From Amycolatopsis tucumanensis (GTDB taxonomy: Bacteria > Actinomycetota > Actinomycetes > Mycobacteriales > Pseudonocardiaceae), in the NCBI RefSeq assembly GCF_021654135.1, contig NZ_JAKGSD010000005.1, positions 62,001-126,000 of the forward strand: DNA of 64,000 nt, read 5' to 3'. Below are positions 7,630 to 15,101 of this stretch, one piece after another. The position numbers and the translations under genes are program-made. Numbering within the stretch: position 1 is the first letter of the stretch; each line of letters starts with the position of its first letter. The notes beneath the pieces are model-generated. The model ran no database searches. It saw only the letters and a list, made by a program, of their open reading frames with translations, and was not told the origin of the DNA.

Positions 7630-8922
7630 ATGCCGTTCACCGACCGGAGGGACGCCGGCCGTCGCCTCGGGGCGCGGCTGGTCCGGTGGCGAGGCAGCGA
7701 CGCGGTGGTGCTGGGGCTGCCGCGCGGGGGCGTGCCGGTCGCGGCTGAGGTGGCGCGGGCGCTCGGCGCGCCGCTCGACGTGCTCCTGGTGCGCAAGCTC
7801 GGCCTGCCGTTCCAGCCGGAACTCGCGCTGGGCGCGATCGGCGAGGGCGGGCTGCGCCTGGTGAACCCCGTGCTGGTGCGGCGGTTCGGGATCAGCGAGG
7901 CGGAACTGGCCGCGGTGGAGGCCGCGGAACGGTCCGAACTGGACCGTCGCGCCGCGCGCTTCCGGTCCGGGCGGACGCGGACGCCGCTGGCTGGCCGGAC
8001 CGCGATCGTCGTCGACGACGGGGTGGCCACCGGCTCGAGCGCGCGCGTCGCGGTGGCGGCCGCGCGGGCGGCGGGCGCGGCGTGGGTCGTGGTCGCGGTG
8101 CCGGTCGGCGCTCGCCAGGCGGTGGAGGCCCTGCGCGAGGACGCCGACGACGTGGTGTGCCTGGAGTGCCCGGCGGCGTTCACCGCGGTGGGGCAGTGGT
8201 ACGAGGACTTCACGCAGACCCCGGACGAGGAGGTCGCGCGGCTGCTGGCAGGCGAAACCGGGGACCCGGATCCGGTGACGGGCGACGAGGAGGTCACCGT
8301 CTTCGCCGGGGCGGTGCCGCTCGGCGGGCGGCTGACGGTGCCGGAGCGCGCGGCGGGGATCGTCGTGTTCGCGCACGGCAGCGGCAGCGGCCGGTACAGC
8401 CCGCGGGCGCGCTCGGCCGCGGAGCCCCTGCACCGCGCCGGCATCGCCACGCTGCTGGTCGACCTGCTGACCCCGAGCGAGGAGGCCGACCGGGCACGCG
8501 TGTTCGCCGTCGAGCTGCTGGCCAGCCGGCTGGTCGAGGTGACGCGGTGGGTGCGCGCGCGGACCGGGCTGCCGGTCGGCTACTTCGGCACGGGCACCGG
8601 GGCCGCGGCGGCGCTGCTGGCGGCCACCGACTACCGGGTCGAGGTGGCGGCGGTCGTGGCGCGCGGCGGGCGGCCCGACCTCGCCGCGAAGCGCCTCGGC
8701 TGGGTCCGGACCCCGACCATGCTCATCGCGGGCGCCTTCGACACCGGTGCGCTGGAGCTGAACCGGAAGGCGCGCGCCCAGCTCCGCGGCGAGGCGCACC
8801 TCGCGGTCGTGCCCGGGGCCACGCACCTGTTCGAGGAGCCCGGCGCACTGGACGAAGCCGCGTGCCTGGCCAGGGACTGGTTCCGGAGGCACCTGACGCC
8901 GGTGACCGTCGACGGCGGCTGA
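7630..8922 (+). CDS. Phosphoribosyltransferase / dienelactone-hydrolase-like fusion
   Basis: 430 aa with two domains. Residues 1-210 are a type I phosphoribosyltransferase with the PRPP-binding motif AIVVDDGVATGSS (about 124-136) and the GLPRGGVPVAAEVA loop. Residues 235-425 are an alpha/beta hydrolase of the dienelactone hydrolase type, with oxyanion segment FAHGSGSGRYSPR and C-terminal GATHLFEEPG (His). At the nucleophile elbow it reads YFGTGTGAAAAL, where the family as I know it has a Ser (GASTGAAA), so the hydrolase half may be inactive. ATG 7630 follows a strong GGAGGAGG. This fusion is common in actinobacteria; its substrate is unknown. Confidence 0.88.
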   Translation: MPFTDRRDAGRRLGARLVRWRGSDAVVLGLPRGGVPVAAEVARALGAPLDVLLVRKLGLPFQPELALGAIGEGGLRLVNPVLVRRFGISEAELAAVEAAERSELDRRAARFRSGRTRTPLAGRTAIVVDDGVATGSSARVAVAAARAAGAAWVVVAVPVGARQAVEALREDADDVVCLECPAAFTAVGQWYEDFTQTPDEEVARLLAGETGDPDPVTGDEEVTVFAGAVPLGGRLTVPERAAGIVVFAHGSGSGRYSPRARSAAEPLHRAGIATLLVDLLTPSEEADRARVFAVELLASRLVEVTRWVRARTGLPVGYFGTGTGAAAALLAATDYRVEVAAVVARGGRPDLAAKRLGWVRTPTMLIAGAFDTGALELNRKARAQLRGEAHLAVVPGATHLFEEPGALDEAACLARDWFRRHLTPVTVDGG

Positions 8923-9000
8923 CCGCCCGCGCGGCGTTTCCGGCCGGGCCTGCGGGGTAGTAACGCGCTGTTCCCGATTCCGCACGCTAGGTGGTGGCCG

Positions 9001-10014
9001 GTGGCGCTCGACCACACCGTCCTGCTCGGCTCGGTCGTCGAGTCCACGATCGCTCCGCAGGCCGACCAGGTGGACCGCGCCGGGCGGTTCCCGCGCTCCG
9101 CGGTGACCGCGCTCGGCGAGATCGGGCTGCTGGGACTGGCCAGCGCGACTGCGGTCGGCGGCGGGGGAGCGGGTCTCGCGGAGACCGCGCGCGTGATCGA
9201 GCGGCTGGCCGGCGTGTGCGGCTCGACCGCGATGGTCCTGCTGACGCACTACGCGGCCACGGCCGTGGTGGAGGCGCACGGCCCGCCGTCGCTGCGTGGC
9301 GCCATCGCCCGCGGCGAGCACCTGGCGACGCTCGCGCTCGGCGAGCCGGGCGACCGGGGCGCCGTGACGAGGACCGGCGGCGCCGTCGTGCTGGAGGGGA
9401 CCAAGACGTGGGTCACGGCGGCGGGCGAGGCGGACAGCTACGTGTGGTGCTGCGGCTCGGCGGCCGTGCTGGTCGGCGGCGACACGCCGGGCCTGCGGGC
9501 CGGCGCTCCGTTCGACGGTCTCGGTCTGCGGGGCTGCGCGGCCACGTCGATGACCGCGGACCGCGTCGAGGTCCCCGCCGACGCCGTGGTGGCCGAGGGC
9601 CTGGACCACGCGCTCCCGGTCTTCCTCGTGCTCGGCGCCGCGTTCTCGCTCGGCCTGACCGAGGCGATGCTCGCCGACACGGCCGGGCGCGTGCCGGAGA
9701 GCCGGGAGCTGGCCGCGCTGCGCGCCAGGGCCGACTTGTTGCGCGTGTTCTGCGACGACACCGTCGCGGCGGTCGCCGGAGGCCGGGGGGACGCCCGGGT
9801 GCGCGCCGCGCAGGCGAGGCTCGCCGGGGCGGAGACCGCGACCGAGATCGGCGACCGGCTGCTCCGGCTGTGCGGCTTCGCGGCCGTGCGCAAGGAGCTG
9901 GCCGTCGAGCGGCACTACCGGGACGCCCTCACCGCCAGGGTGATGACCCCCACGGGTGAGACTCTCCAGGAGTTCGGCGGGCAGGATGCCGTTGGCCAGC
10001 CACTATTCCGCTGA
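9001..10014 (+). CDS. Acyl-CoA dehydrogenase family protein
   Basis: 337-aa flavoenzyme of the acyl-CoA dehydrogenase superfamily. The N-terminal helical domain (LGEIGLLGLASATAVGG) and middle beta domain (LALGEPGDRGAV, EGTKTWVTAAGEADSYV) are clear. It is shorter than the usual 380 aa, and the C-terminal domain lacks an obvious YEGTSEIQ-type segment, ending in ETLQEFGGQDAVGQPLF. The catalytic base is therefore not identifiable, and it may be a non-canonical dehydrogenase. GTG 9001 follows AGGTGG. The gene stands alone, 78 bp after the fusion protein. Confidence 0.85.
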   Translation: MALDHTVLLGSVVESTIAPQADQVDRAGRFPRSAVTALGEIGLLGLASATAVGGGGAGLAETARVIERLAGVCGSTAMVLLTHYAATAVVEAHGPPSLRGAIARGEHLATLALGEPGDRGAVTRTGGAVVLEGTKTWVTAAGEADSYVWCCGSAAVLVGGDTPGLRAGAPFDGLGLRGCAATSMTADRVEVPADAVVAEGLDHALPVFLVLGAAFSLGLTEAMLADTAGRVPESRELAALRARADLLRVFCDDTVAAVAGGRGDARVRAAQARLAGAETATEIGDRLLRLCGFAAVRKELAVERHYRDALTARVMTPTGETLQEFGGQDAVGQPLFR

Positions 10015-10070
10015 ACCGACCGTCCACAATAGACGATCGAATTTTCCGGCCCGTTCTCCGGCGTGTCGGC

Positions 10071-10104
10071 TTGCGTACACTCGAACAAGTGTTCTAGTGT
10101 TCGA
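10071..10104 (+). promoter_or_regulatory. Promoter with LexA-type SOS box
   Basis: TTGCGT (10071-10076) and TAGTGT (10095-10100) form -35 and -10 boxes with an 18-bp spacer. Within and overlapping them is TCGAACAAGTGTTCTA (10081-10096), which matches the actinobacterial LexA consensus TCGAAC-N4-GTTCGA at 14 of 16 positions and has perfect GAAC-N4-GTTC arms. An extra GTTCGA half-site follows. LexA bound here would occlude RNA polymerase, so the small gene downstream is predicted to be DNA-damage inducible. Confidence 0.65.
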
Positions 10105-10161
10105 CGCGGCCGGTCGGGGAGTGACGGGCCGCACCAGGACGACAGGGGCAGGGGAGTAGCG

Positions 10162-10338
10162 ATGGCCTACAAGATCACGCACGTGTCACGCGCACAGGAG
10201 ATCCGGTTCCCGACCCAGGCGGCGGCGGAGCACTACGCCGACCGGCTCGGCGGCGGGCTGGACAAGTGGCAGGTCCGCGAGGCCGGCGCCGAGGAGCCGG
10301 GCGCGGTGAGCATCGCGGAGCCCGCGAACCGGAACTGA
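10162..10338 (+). CDS. Small 58-aa protein under a LexA-type box
   Basis: ATG 10162 follows GGGGAG with good spacing. The product is a soluble 58-aa protein with no membrane segment and no cysteine; its first half is basic/amphipathic (ITHVSRAQEIRFPTQAAAEH) and its tail acidic. I do not recognise a family. The SOS-type promoter 66 bp upstream and the terminator directly downstream mark it as an independent gene, which supports it being real despite its size. A role in the DNA damage response, such as division inhibition or repair modulation, is only suggested by the promoter. Confidence 0.6.
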   Translation: MAYKITHVSRAQEIRFPTQAAAEHYADRLGGGLDKWQVREAGAEEPGAVSIAEPANRN

Positions 10339-10345
10339 GGCACAT

Positions 10346-10373
10346 CCGGTGGGGGCCCGGCAGCCCCCACCGG
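10346..10373. terminator. Perfect hairpin terminator
   Basis: CCGGTGGGGGC (10346-10356) pairs perfectly over 11 bp with GCCCCCACCGG (10363-10373) across a 6-nt loop. It sits between the convergent small protein and LLM oxidoreductase genes. Confidence 0.85.
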
Positions 10374-10380
10374 ACGCCGG

Positions 10381-11349
10381 TCAGCCCGGCGTCAGCGACC
10401 GGATCCGCTTGCCCAGCTCACGCTGGAAGAACTCCAGGAACCCGTCCGGGTCGGGCCCCGCGTTCTGCATCACCAGGTGGTCGAACCCGGCGTCGACGAA
10501 CGGCTGCGCCACCTCCACGTACCGGTTGACGTCGTTGCCGCACGCGAACTTGCCCAGCACGTCCTCCTCGCGCACCGTCGCCGAGGCGGCCGCGAAGTTC
10601 ACCGGGTTCGGCAGCTCGCTCATCACCTTCCACCCGGTCAGCGCCCACCGCGACGTCTCCAGCGCGGCTTGCGCGGCCGTGTGCGGGTCCTCCGCCCACG
10701 CCATCGGCACCTCCGCGTACCGCGGGCCGTCGCCGCCCGCCGCGGTGTAGTGCGAGACGACGTGCGCCTTCGGCTCGGTCGCGAACAGCCCGTCACCCAG
10801 CTCGCCCGCCAGTTCGGCCGACTCCTTGCCGCTCGCGGCGACCGCGATCGGCGGCAGCTCGTCGGGCAGGTCGAACACCCGCGCGTCGGCCAGGGTGAGG
10901 TGCTTGCCCTCGTAGGACTGGTAGCCGCCCCGCCACAGCAGCCGGATGATCTCCAGCGCCTCCCGCAGCCGCTCGTGGCGCCCGGGCACCGTCTCCGGGA
11001 AACCCGGCCCCACCACGTGCTCGTTGAGCCGCTCGCCCGCGCCGACACCGAGCGTGAACCGGCCGTCGGACACCAGCGCGAGGGTCGCCGCGGCCTGCGC
11101 GATGATCGCCGGGTGGTAGCGCACCGTCGGGCAGGTCACCCCGGTCGCCAGCCCGATCCGCTCGGTCTTCGCCGCGATCGTGCCCAGGACGGTCCACGCG
11201 AACGGCGAGTGCCCCTGGTTGTCCAGCCACGGGTGGAAGTGGTCGCTGATCTCCACGAAGTCGAAGCCCGCCTGCTCCGCGGCCGCCGCCTGCCGGACCA
11301 GCTCCTTCGGCCCGAACGCCTCGGCGGCCAGCTTGTACCCGATCCGCAC
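10381..11349 (-). CDS. LLM-class F420-dependent oxidoreductase (G6PDH-like subfamily)
   Basis: 322-aa TIM-barrel protein of the luciferase-like monooxygenase superfamily. The sequence resembles F420-dependent glucose-6-phosphate dehydrogenase relatives: EISDHFHPWLDNQGHSPFAW at residues 33-52, the TGVTCPTVRYHPAIIAQ segment and the VGAGERLNEHVVG cofactor loop. Expected cofactor is F420, reducing or oxidising an unknown small molecule. ATG 11349 has a GGAGGGAGATC leader. It is convergent with the LexA-box gene and 57 bp downstream of the Nudix gene on the same strand, so the two may be co-transcribed. Confidence 0.9.
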   Translation of the reverse strand: MRIGYKLAAEAFGPKELVRQAAAAEQAGFDFVEISDHFHPWLDNQGHSPFAWTVLGTIAAKTERIGLATGVTCPTVRYHPAIIAQAAATLALVSDGRFTLGVGAGERLNEHVVGPGFPETVPGRHERLREALEIIRLLWRGGYQSYEGKHLTLADARVFDLPDELPPIAVAASGKESAELAGELGDGLFATEPKAHVVSHYTAAGGDGPRYAEVPMAWAEDPHTAAQAALETSRWALTGWKVMSELPNPVNFAAASATVREEDVLGKFACGNDVNRYVEVAQPFVDAGFDHLVMQNAGPDPDGFLEFFQRELGKRIRSLTPG

Positions 11350-11406
11350 GTCGATCTCCCTCCGTCCCCCGCGGCGTACCCGGGCGCGGCGCGCGGAAAC
11401 GGCACG

Positions 11407-11982
11407 TCACCGCCAGGCGAACACGGGTTGCTCGAAGTGGGCGACACGGGTGGCGCGGCCGTACAGCGCCGCCTCCCGGAACTGGTAGAGCACCGCGGCC
11501 GTCGGCGCGTGCACGAGGTGCCCGGCCAGCGGCAGCTGGATCACCGGCCGGTCCGACTCGGGGATCGTCAGGAACCGCGGCTCGACCGCGAGGTCCGGCA
11601 CGGGGATCACGTGCACGTGCGCCACCTCGTCCGGGTTCGGCCGCAGCGGCACCTCGCCGGGCAGCCGCACGACCACCGGCGTGATCACGTAACCCGAGCG
11701 GGTCGGGTAGTCGTCGAGCAGGCCGACGCAGTCCGCGCGGGTCGCGGTGACGCCGAGTTCCTCCTCCAGCTCCCGCAGCGCCGCGCCGACCGCGTCCTCG
11801 CCCGGATCGACCCGGCCGCCGGGCAGCGCGAACTGCCCGGGGTGGGCGCGCATCCCGGTCGCGCGCCGCGTCAGCCAGATCACCGGTTCGCCGCCCGACA
11901 CCACGATCGCGACCGCCGCCGCGCGCCGCCCGTCCAGCGGCACGGCCACCCGCGGGAAGGTCTCGATCACGTCGGTCCGCAT
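11407..11982 (-). CDS. Nudix hydrolase, CoA-pyrophosphatase-like
   Basis: 191 aa. The Nudix box is complete: GGRVDPGEDAVGAALRELEE then ELGV (GX5EX7REUXEEXGU). The preceding segment LTRRATGMRAHPGQFALPGG matches the extra motif of the NudL/CoAse group that cleaves CoA or acyl-CoA to 3',5'-ADP and 4'-phosphopantetheine. Mg2+ would be bound by the Nudix glutamates. Start ATG 11982. CoA specificity is inferred from the motif, not proven. Confidence 0.88.
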   Translation of the reverse strand: MRTDVIETFPRVAVPLDGRRAAAVAIVVSGGEPVIWLTRRATGMRAHPGQFALPGGRVDPGEDAVGAALRELEEELGVTATRADCVGLLDDYPTRSGYVITPVVVRLPGEVPLRPNPDEVAHVHVIPVPDLAVEPRFLTIPESDRPVIQLPLAGHLVHAPTAAVLYQFREAALYGRATRVAHFEQPVFAWR

Positions 11983-12062
11983 CCTGCCGACCCTAGCCGG
12001 AGCCGGGAACGGCCATGGGTAACCTCGGTCTCGCCCGGGACGCCGAGTGAGGAAAGGTGCCG

Positions 12063-14084
12063 ATGACCCCGCCCCACCCGCGCACCCGGTCCATCCCCGA
12101 GAAGCGGTATCGCCCCGAGATCGAAGGCCTGCGTGCGCTCGCCTGCGTCCTGGTGGTCGTCTACCACGTGTGGCTGGGCCGGATCTCCGGCGGCGTCGAC
12201 GTGTTCTTCTTCCTGACCGGCTTCCTGATCACCGGCCAGCTGTTCCGCGCCGGGCAGCGCGGCCGCATCGACGTCCGCGCGCTGTGGGGCCGCACGATCA
12301 CGCGGCTGTTCCCGGCCGCGCTCACCGTGCTGCTCGTGGTGGTCGTGGCCGCCGCAATGGTGCTGCCGCAGGCCCGCTGGTTCGCCACCATCCGCGAGGT
12401 CGTCGCCGCCACGCTGTACCTGGAGAACTGGCAGCTCGCCGCGAACTCGGCGGACTACTTCGCCCGGCACAGCGACGCCAGCGTGGTGCAGCACTTCTGG
12501 TCGCTGTCCATCCAGGGCCAGTTCTACCTGGTGTGGCCGCTGCTGGTGGCCGCGCTCGCCTACGCCGCGCGCGGACGCCTGCGCGCCGCACTGACCGGCA
12601 CGCTGCTGGTCCTGACCGCCGTGTCGCTGGCGTACTCGGTGTGGCTGACCGCGGCGAACCAGCCGCTGGCGTACTTCTCCGCGCTCACCAGGATCTGGGA
12701 GTTCGCGCTCGGCGGGCTGCTCGCGCTGGTCGTCGACGCGGTCACGCTGCCCCGCGCGCTGCGGATCGCGCTCGGCTGGCTGGGCGTCGCCGGGCTCGTC
12801 GCCTGCGGGCTCGTGTTGCAGGTCGGCACCGTGTTCCCGGGCTTCGCCGCGCTGTGGCCGGTCGCCTCGGCGGCGTTCGTGCTGCTCGCCGGCGCCACCG
12901 GCAGTCCCGCCGGCGCGGACCGGCTGCTGACCGCGCGGCCGCTGACCTGGCTCGGCAAGCTCAGCTTCCCGCTCTACCTGTGGCACTGGCCGGTGCTGGT
13001 GCTCTACCTGGTGCACCGCGGGCGGACCGAGGTCGGCCTGCTCGGCGGCGCGTTCGTCATCGGTCTGTCGCTCGCGCTCGCGGTGGCGACCCACCACCTG
13101 GTCGAGGCGCCGGTGCGCCGGTCCCAGCTGGCCGTGCGCGGCGCCTACCGGTTCGCCGTGCTGGCGATGATCCCCGTGCTGGCCGCCGCGGGCGCCTGGC
13201 AGATCGCCGGCCTCGCCCGGTCCGGGACGCCCGCCGCCGGTGGTCTCGACCACCCGGGCGCGCTGGCCCGCACGCCCGGTTTCGTCTACCGCGGCGCCGC
13301 CGACGTGGCGCCCGTGCCGTCGCCGGTCGAGCTGCCCGGCGACTGGGCCTGGATCGACGACTGCACCGAATCGCCGCGCGGCAGCGAACTGCTGGTGTGC
13401 GCCACGACGCCGGACGGCCCGCCGGAGAAGACCCTGGTCATCGTCGGCGACTCGCACCCCACCCAGTTCATCGCGGCGCTGGAACCGGTGGCGCAGCGGC
13501 GGAACTGGCAGCTGGTGGTGATGTCGCGGGGCGGGTGCCCGTTCTCCACCGAGTCCGAGATCGAGCCGGACGACCAGGCCTGCCGGGACTGGAACGCCGC
13601 GGCCGCCGACGAGATCCTGGACCTGCGGCCGGACGCGGTGTTCACCACCGCCACCCGGGACGTGCGGGCCGGCCTGACCGAGCGGACGCCGCCGGGGTTC
13701 GTCGCGCAGTGGCGGAAGATCGAGGCGGCCGGGATCCCGGTGCTCGCCGTGCGCGACAACCCCCGCTACGACTACGCGCCGTCGGAGTGCGTGGAGCTGC
13801 GCGGCGCGGACGCCCCCGAGTGCAACCCGCCGCGCGCCGACTTCTACGCCGACGAGCCGCCCTGGCTGTTCCTCGACGACGTTCCCCCGAACGTGTCGTT
13901 CCTGGACTTCAGCGACTACTACTGCGACGAGGCCGTCTGCCCGCCGGTGATCGGCAACGTGCTGGTCTACCTCGACGACAACCACGTCGGCGCGACCTAC
14001 CTCGGCACCATGGACACGATCGTGGAACAGGCCATCGACGACGCCCTCGGGCCGCCGGACCCGGAGCCGCCCGCGCCGGCCTGA
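12063..14084 (+). CDS. Membrane acyltransferase 3 with C-terminal SGNH domain (OafA type)
   Basis: 673 aa. Residues about 18-385 form a 10-11 TM acyltransferase-3 domain; the family His is in VVVYHVWLG and the R/E-containing RYRPEIEGLRAL starts the domain. Residues about 430-670 form an extracellular SGNH hydrolase-like domain with the nucleophile motif VIVGDSHPTQF and the DDNHVGATY block. Such proteins move an acetyl group across the membrane and transfer it to cell-wall polysaccharide, peptidoglycan or a secreted glycoside. ATG 12063 is chosen over GTG 12057 because GGAAAGG ends 5 nt before it. Confidence 0.92.
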   Translation: MTPPHPRTRSIPEKRYRPEIEGLRALACVLVVVYHVWLGRISGGVDVFFFLTGFLITGQLFRAGQRGRIDVRALWGRTITRLFPAALTVLLVVVVAAAMVLPQARWFATIREVVAATLYLENWQLAANSADYFARHSDASVVQHFWSLSIQGQFYLVWPLLVAALAYAARGRLRAALTGTLLVLTAVSLAYSVWLTAANQPLAYFSALTRIWEFALGGLLALVVDAVTLPRALRIALGWLGVAGLVACGLVLQVGTVFPGFAALWPVASAAFVLLAGATGSPAGADRLLTARPLTWLGKLSFPLYLWHWPVLVLYLVHRGRTEVGLLGGAFVIGLSLALAVATHHLVEAPVRRSQLAVRGAYRFAVLAMIPVLAAAGAWQIAGLARSGTPAAGGLDHPGALARTPGFVYRGAADVAPVPSPVELPGDWAWIDDCTESPRGSELLVCATTPDGPPEKTLVIVGDSHPTQFIAALEPVAQRRNWQLVVMSRGGCPFSTESEIEPDDQACRDWNAAAADEILDLRPDAVFTTATRDVRAGLTERTPPGFVAQWRKIEAAGIPVLAVRDNPRYDYAPSECVELRGADAPECNPPRADFYADEPPWLFLDDVPPNVSFLDFSDYYCDEAVCPPVIGNVLVYLDDNHVGATYLGTMDTIVEQAIDDALGPPDPEPPAPA

Positions 14085-14184
14085 TACCCACGGTTCGTAG
14101 AGCCGCGATCCGCCGTCCGGGTGGCCGAGTGCGCCCGTCCGTGTGGTGCGCGCGGCCCGGCCGCGTGATTTCATTCGGTCCAAG

Positions 14185-14208
14185 GTTTGATGAATCCGCG
14201 CGTGGGTA
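14185..14208 (+). promoter_or_regulatory. Sigma-F/B-type promoter
   Basis: GTTT (14185-14188), 15-nt spacer, GGGTA (14204-14208). This matches the GTTT-N15-GGGTA consensus of mycobacterial/streptomycete sigma-F/B-type general stress sigma factors. It lies 43 bp upstream of a gene for an RsbW-like HATPase, the natural target of such autoregulation. Confidence 0.55.
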
Positions 14209-14250
14209 GCGACGGCGGCCGTTGACGAGACAGCGGAGGTGTCCGGGTCC

Positions 14251-14625
14251 TTGACCGACTCACTGGACGAGCGCACGCCGGCCACGGCCGTGCGGCTCGA
14301 CGGCCCGGAAGGGCTGGCGCCGCTGCGCAGGCGGGTGCGCGCGATGCTCGCCGACTGCCCGTCGACGGTCGTGATCGACGTGGTGCTCCTCGTCGACGAG
14401 CTGGCCGCGTCGGCGTGCGCCACCGGGTTCCCGCCATTCGAAGTCCGGCTGAGCCGCACCGGGGACGTGCTGCGGGTGGAGGTCGACGGGGTGGGCGGGG
14501 CGCCGGAGCCGGGCATCGGCACCGGCGTGCTCGACGCGATCAGCACCCGGTGGGGCACCGGGCCGCGCGGGGTGCTGTGGGCCGAGCGCGAGCTGCGGGC
14601 CCGCACGCGGTTCAGCAGCCGGTGA
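14251..14625 (+). CDS. RsbW-like HATPase (anti-sigma factor-like), degenerate N box
   Basis: About 124 aa resembling the HATPase_c_2 anti-sigma kinases (RsbW/SpoIIAB). The helix that normally reads ELVxNAxxHG here reads DELAASACATG, so the Mg-ATP-ligating Asn is missing, and the G1/G2 loops are reduced to GGAPEPGIGTGV. It may bind a sigma factor or antagonist without kinase activity. TTG 14251 is preferred because the GTG at 14239 overlaps the only GGAGG (14235-14239). Its end overlaps the convergent STAS gene by 14 bp, and the upstream promoter is sigma-F/B-like, so both neighbours support a partner-switching module. Confidence 0.7.
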   Translation: MTDSLDERTPATAVRLDGPEGLAPLRRRVRAMLADCPSTVVIDVVLLVDELAASACATGFPPFEVRLSRTGDVLRVEVDGVGGAPEPGIGTGVLDAISTRWGTGPRGVLWAERELRARTRFSSR

Positions 14626-15025
14626 GCGCCTCGTCGCGGGTGGTGTAGACCGGCAGCCGCTGGTCCAGACCGGTGATCGCCAGCGGCCGGGCGGTCTGCC
14701 GCGTCGGGGCGACCACCCGGATCTCGGCGTGTTCACCCGCCTGGGCGAGCGCGGCCAGGCCGGCGGAGCCGAGGAAGTCCACCCCGCCGAGGTCGACCAC
14801 CACGACGCGTGGCCGGTGCGCGGTCAGTTCCTCCAGCGCGCGGTTGAGCGGAGCCGCGGTGGCCACGTCGATGTCGCCGGCGACCTTCAGCACGGCGATC
14901 CCCGGCAGGGGCCAGAACACCTGCAGCCGCAGGGCTCCGGGCGCGGCCCGTTGCGCGGGGACCCGGGCCCCGCGGCGAACGGCCGTGCTCACGGCACCGG
15001 TGGAGTTGCGCGCCGGGTGGCTCAT
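14612..15025 (-). CDS. STAS-domain anti-sigma factor antagonist
   Basis: 137 aa with a STAS domain at about 35-135. The phosphorylation loop DLGGVDFLGSAGLAAL carries the conserved Ser that an anti-sigma kinase would phosphorylate; the unphosphorylated form sequesters the anti-sigma factor and frees sigma. The 30-residue N-terminal extension is basic and likely disordered. ATG 15025 follows GGGGAGGAGAG. It faces and slightly overlaps the RsbW-like gene, an unusual tail-to-tail layout for a likely functional pair. Confidence 0.88.
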   Translation of the reverse strand: MSHPARNSTGAVSTAVRRGARVPAQRAAPGALRLQVFWPLPGIAVLKVAGDIDVATAAPLNRALEELTAHRPRVVVVDLGGVDFLGSAGLAALAQAGEHAEIRVVAPTRQTARPLAITGLDQRLPVYTTRDEALTGC

Positions 15026-15101
15026 GACTCTCCTCCCCGTCAGCCCTGTCTGGCCTGGCTTCTTCTCGTAGGGTAATCATCCCCGCACGACGAGCACCAG
15101 T

